NCBI GenBank assembly: GCA_023014485.1
Contig: JAJOZX010000872.1
Location: 1,052,599-1,116,598, forward strand
Reading direction: 5' to 3'
Length of the DNA stretch: 64,000 bases
Source of the DNA: Bathynomus jamesi
Lineage: Eukaryota; Arthropoda; Malacostraca; Isopoda; Cirolanidae
Position 1 is the stretch's first letter. Each line of letters begins with the position of its first letter. Shown here one piece after another: positions 60,201-64,000 of this stretch. The notes below the pieces were generated by a model that was not told where the DNA came from, searched no databases, and saw only the letters and a list, made by a program, of their open reading frames with translations. A program made the position numbers and the translations under genes.

Positions 60201-63200
60201 AGACTCCCTTTGTGGATAGTTTTACGTATTATTATTATTATTATTATTATTATTTTATTATGTAACTGTTCATGTAAAATTGTTTTATTCCTTATTTAAA
60301 TTTATTACGGTCAGTAGTTGTCCCATGCTACATGGGTCTTGGCTGGGGGAACCTCAGCTATCCGCCCATAGCCAGGAACGGACATATACGGATAGTAGAT
60401 TCCATTGTATGTATGTATGTATGTATGTATGTATGACTCAGTGGCGGCTCGTGGTAATTTTACTTAGGCATGCAGTCACATGCATTACAGTGTAGTACAT
60501 ATTAGATAAGCAGTATTTTGTCTTTTATGGATCTTATGAGTTATGTAGTAACCGAGGATAGAACCAATATTATATTAATAATATTAATAATAATTTTAAC
60601 TTTATTTTTTTAACTTACATAATAATTTTAAATTCATTGAGTATATTATTTATGCATGCAGTGCATGCCTTGCATTCATTAAGAATATTTTATTTATTTA
60701 TTGTATTGTATGTATGTATATTTTTACATTTCACTCAGTGGTAAATGTCTCTAATGTTATACAACTTAAAGTTTCTGAATTTCGCGAAATTTCTGTTCGA
60801 ACGTTGATTCAGAACTTAATTGCTCATTGTATGAAAACGTGTTATAGTTCATAGGATTCCAAGTTTAAATTGCTCATGATTTTATGATATTTGTGGTTGG
60901 AATCTGCTTAAATTTAACAATTTATTAGCAGTACATATGTTAAGTTTCAGTATATAAATATAATACTTATATGAAAAAATTACAAATATATATTATAAAA
61001 ATGTAAAATAGGCTCTGCATGTATATTCAATAAGTGTATTCACTAAATATGAAAAAACACGCATTTCCACATTGGAGCTTGACTAAAATAGACCAGGGTA
61101 TGACATTACGCTTTACATAATTCATTTTCTAATGTGCATGCCATAAAGGAAAACTCATATGATCTCATTCAGCGTTACAAGTCCAGTGTGATGTCATTCT
61201 TTAAGATTTAATGCAAAAATATACAGTATTATCATATTAGATGCACAGCCATAAAATTTACATTTTTTAATTTATAATTTAATTTTATGCCAAATGTTAA
61301 CCATTTCATTTACGAGAAATTGGTTTTATTTTAATTTGTTTCATTAATCTGAAATATAATTTTTTCCATTCAGTTGTTTTACAGATTGGCAGTCAATCTG
61401 TAAAGTAGACAAATTTGCGGACTGTGCCATCATTTGTACTCAAGATCAAGACCATGTCGGCCCCGCTGTTGCTCTAGCGAAGAAAGGGTAAAAGTGAATT
61501 ATTGTTAATTTGACACTAAACGTATTGAGTATGAGACAGTACCATCAATGAATGAAATGTTTAAAATGTTTTAATTTTATTATATATGCAGTACTCATTT
61601 TGAGGCACAAATATTACGCAGACCTCATTTTTTGTTCATTTATTTTATAATGTCTTCAGTTTGGTATTTCTTATTTGTAGGTATCATATTCTGCTGGAAA
61701 AACCTATGGCTGTAACTGTAGAAGATTGTAAAAGTATTTATAATGCTTGCCGTGACTATAATGTAATACTATCTCTCTGCCATGTTTTACGGTAGGCATG
61801 TTTTAAGTACGGTAAAAAAGTATTTTTTTTTTAATAGGGTCTATGATGACAATAACATATTGGCTTTAAAAGGTTTCAAGAACTATAAGTTGTAGAACAT
61901 AATTATTAATAACATATGTTGTTATCTTTAATTTAGTTATCATCCATCGGTGAAAAAACTGAAAGAATTAATTGATTCTGGGATTATTGGAGATGTTGTC
62001 AATATAACTCATGCTGAACCAATAGGCTACTGGCATTTTGCCCACTCCTATGTGAGAGGTAAATAATTTCAGTTAATTCTTGTCAAACAACATAAAATAG
62101 CTGGACTGTATAATTTCGTGTAACAAATCCACAAATAAGTGACTTTTCAAGGTTTAAGGCTTAAGAATGAGACTGTATGTTTATAAAAAGAATTATAACT
62201 GTAACTCAACCTTATTGTTTTAAACAATCGATATTTATCGTTTGCATAAACTATTAATAACAAGTTGAAGCATTAAAGAAAGTTCATTTTAATTTTCTAT
62301 ATTTGTATTATAAACATTTGGTTACAGTCGTCTCAGCACATAGTTTGGAATATGATCAAGTTTTAATAATTTATCAAAGGTAATTGGGGTAACCAGTCTC
62401 GCAGTACTTTCTCTCTTCTTGCCAAATGTTGCCACGATGTTGATCTAATTTGTTACTGGATGTCAAACCAGAAATGCACGAAAATATCATCTTTTGGATC
62501 TCTTCAGCACTTCAGGCGAGATGGTTTTTCTTTGCTGTTATAATTTCAATTTTTTTTTCATAAATGTAAGTCAATAATGTAAAGCTTGTCAGTAAATAGA
62601 TTTATGTAATATATTTTTTGATTAACATTCTTATTAAAAGCTTATGACTTCTTTAAAGAAAGGAAAATAAACCTGAAAATGGTAGTGACAGATGTCTTGA
62701 CTGTAAGGTAGAATCCACGTGCCCTTATTCAGCTAAAAAGATCTATCTTGACCCTGAGCCAAAATCACCGTCTTTTCCGATGTCTGCTGTCTGTGATATC
62801 GAGGACAGTGAAGAGGGATACATGTATCATCTGAGAAAAGCTATTAAATCAGGTTTGGACCAACCTAATCTTCTTTCTTCCAGTGAAGTTCCTACACCAC
62901 ATTTGGATGACACTATCCTATCTTCTACCGTTTATATTATTATTTATTTCTTAAATATTGATCAAAACTTTGTATTTCATTAAGGTCCATACGGAAAATG
63001 CGTTTACGAAACTGACAATGACGTTTGTGATAACCAGGTAAACAAAATTATAGCGATGATATGGAAATAAATATGGGTAACCAAATATATACTACAGACC
63101 TTATTAGATAAAATGTTAATTCCTTAAAAATAATGTGTTTATGTAGAGACCTTATTCAAGAAGAAATGTTATCTTTAAGAAAATAAATTAACGTGCTTAA

Positions 63201-63877
63201 ATCCATTAATTTGCTCAAAGGTTGTAAATTTTCAATTCAACAATGGCGCCACTGCAAGTTTAACGATGGTCGCCTTCAGCGAGGAAGTATGCGTAAGAAA
63301 AACAACGATTTATGGAACTAAAGGAAAACTGAAATGGAGTGATTTCAAACACTATGCCATCAGCCATTTCGATTTTCTGACGAAAAGTACCAACATTATT
63401 GAGTGCGAAGAGGTAAGTTTATTATTAATTATTAAACATAAAGCAAATGATAATATAGTCTCACTGTCTTGACGTTTCTTTATCACAAGGTAGAGCCTAA
63501 ACATTATTCTGTAAATAACATCCAATTAATTATTATTAAAATAATATAAGATTTATTAATGTATTCAAGGAAAACCCCGGGTGGAGACATGGTGGATCGG
63601 ATCTCTTTATTATCCAAACCTTTGTGGACGCTCTGGCTTCCAAGGACGACAAATTGATTTCAACAGGTAAGATTTTACGACACAAGAAAAATGAATATAT
63701 TTTGTTTATGAATTATTTGTCATTTAATTTTAATATTATGATTGTAATTACAATTTCATTTACGAATATAGGACCAGAAATTTCCTTGAATTCGCATCTT
63801 CTGACATTGCTGCTGAACATTCTAGAATCTCCGGGAAAGTCATTGACCTCGAAAATGATACGACTTGGTTGCTTTAA
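57285..63877 (+). CDS. Gfo/Idh/MocA-family oxidoreductase, copy D (shifted C-terminus)
   Basis: Exons are 57285-57369, 58042-58168, 61374-61487, 61681-61791, 61937-62058, 62380-62515, 62659-62852, 62985-63037, 63221-63412, 63570-63666 and 63772-63877. Exon 2 is 3 bp shorter through one 1-bp and one 2-bp loss; this keeps the overall frame but turns PRLHARKW into a different stretch after AEP (DFTPEMM). Exon 11 lacks one T near 63808, so the normal TAA at 63875 is bypassed and the frame would end at 63881 with about 25 altered residues. The exon 6 donor is GC. In exon 9 it matches copy A (VAFSEEVCVRK) rather than B or C. Motifs GAGHRG, EKP and HDVDLI are all present. Confidence 0.85.
57413..57889 (+). 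pseudogene. LINE ORF2 linker remnant in intron 1, copy D
   Basis: This is the counterpart of 17250-17731 with a few extra 1-3 bp losses (near 57590-57610). Confidence 0.6.
58529..58686 (-). mobile_element. Antisense tRNA-derived SINE, copy D intron 2
   Basis: This is the counterpart of 18407-18562. Confidence 0.77.
58713..59079. mobile_element. Head-to-head pair of tRNA-derived SINEs, copy D intron 2
   Basis: This is the counterpart of 18588-18956, with a left member at 58713-58841 (minus) and a right member at 58978-59079 (plus). Confidence 0.74.
59133..59463. mobile_element. Fold-back (long palindrome) element, copy D intron 2
   Basis: This is the counterpart of 19012-19342. The perfect central arms are 59317-59334 and 59339-59356. 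Confidence 0.85.
59680..59758. mobile_element. 79-bp mini-MITE, copy D intron 2 (best-preserved ends)
   Basis: The ends CAGGGTGGTCCAAGATAAAG and CTTTATCTTGGTCTACCCTG are near-perfect inverted repeats with TA on both sides. Confidence 0.75.
59975..60407. mobile_element. Pogo-like MITE, copy D intron 2
   Basis: This is the counterpart of 19853-20283. Its right end has the variant GATTCCATTG that is also seen at the array edge in unit A (399-408). Confidence 0.75.
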
Positions 63878-64000
63878 TTAGCACCAAGGCTCAAAACCAT
63901 CTGCAAGAGGGAAGATACCGATTTTTCTACGGGCTTTGCCTTTCAGTGTTTATAAATTTCAAGCAACTCTTTTTTTTTTTGCTTTTATTTTTTACCGAAT
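60389..64000 (+). repeat. Tandem segmental duplication, unit D (start only)
   Basis: The window ends inside this unit, just past the last coding exon of gene copy D. It carries a private insertion of about 275 bp near 60436-60712. Its exons share several replacement-type variants with unit A rather than with B and C. Confidence 0.93.
60436..60712. mobile_element. Unit D-specific insertion, possibly a hAT-type fragment
   Basis: About 275 bp interrupt the (TGTA)n tract and are absent from A, B and C. The left end CAGTGGCGGCTCGTGG resembles ends of hAT-group elements. Inner copies of GGCATGCAGT and its inverse (GCATGCCT near 60665) form a weak inverted repeat. No clear right terminal repeat is visible, so the class is uncertain. 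Confidence 0.5.

Larger units (their letters stand above)
41580..60388 (+). repeat. Tandem segmental duplication, unit C (about 18.8 kb)
   Basis: This unit has the same order as units A and B. It is shorter because about 1.0 kb of the reverse-transcriptase remnant is deleted (junction near 45562) and the minisatellite at 46411-46511 is contracted. Its second LINE keeps 93 bp that are missing from the second LINE of units A and B. Confidence 0.96.

Overview
This is eukaryotic, almost certainly metazoan, DNA. It holds a multi-exon gene with GT-AG introns, CR1-type LINEs, tRNA-derived SINEs, Tc1/mariner relatives and many (AT)n, (CT)n, (TTA)n and (ACT)n microsatellites. The transposon mix and microsatellite load fit an arthropod, perhaps a crustacean; that placement is inference.

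The window is dominated by a tandem segmental duplication with a period of about 19-21 kb. Three full units are present (A 390-20264, B 20265-41579, C 41580-60388), followed by the start of a fourth (D 60389-64000). Bases 1-384 are the only sequence not shared with the units, so a junction lies near 385, inside a pogo-like MITE.

The host gene in the array encodes a Gfo/Idh/MocA-family NAD(P)-dependent oxidoreductase: 11 coding exons and about 446 codons as reconstructed from the exon lengths. Copies are at 1097-3595 (A, exons 3-11 only), 17123-23469 (B), 38419-44775 (C) and 57285-63877 (D). Landmarks are the Rossmann motif GAGHRG, the EKP motif with the expected lysine, the motif HDVDLI, and a three-cysteine C-x2-C-x5-CPYSAKKIY segment. 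Copies B, C and D each carry their own 1-bp deletions, mostly in short base runs, so they are either fresh pseudogenes or uncorrected assembly errors.

The order downstream of each gene copy is as follows. First comes a decayed non-LTR reverse transcriptase bounded by diverged inverted arms. Next are an (AT)n tract, a dimeric tRNA-derived SINE, a TAGGGTGAT minisatellite and a (CT)n tract. A near full-length CR1-like LINE (ORF1 with zinc finger and SGNH esterase, ORF2 with endonuclease and reverse transcriptase) follows, then a second (CT)n tract, a second same-strand LINE holding only ORF2, and a third (CT)n tract. A deleted mariner-type element and an AT-rich stretch lead to exon 1 of the next gene copy. 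Introns 1 and 2 hold a LINE ORF2 remnant, an antisense SINE, an inverted SINE pair, a fold-back palindrome, a 76-79 bp mini-MITE and a pogo-like MITE of about 430 bp.

Units differ by large private events. B has a 1.36-kb DD41D mariner, C has a deletion of about 1.0 kb in the reverse-transcriptase remnant, and D has an insertion of about 275 bp. Small shared variants give conflicting groupings (A with D, B with C, A with C, A with B) in different segments, which suggests exchange among units or a mosaic assembly. No rRNA gene, functional tRNA gene, CRISPR array or prokaryotic operon was seen.
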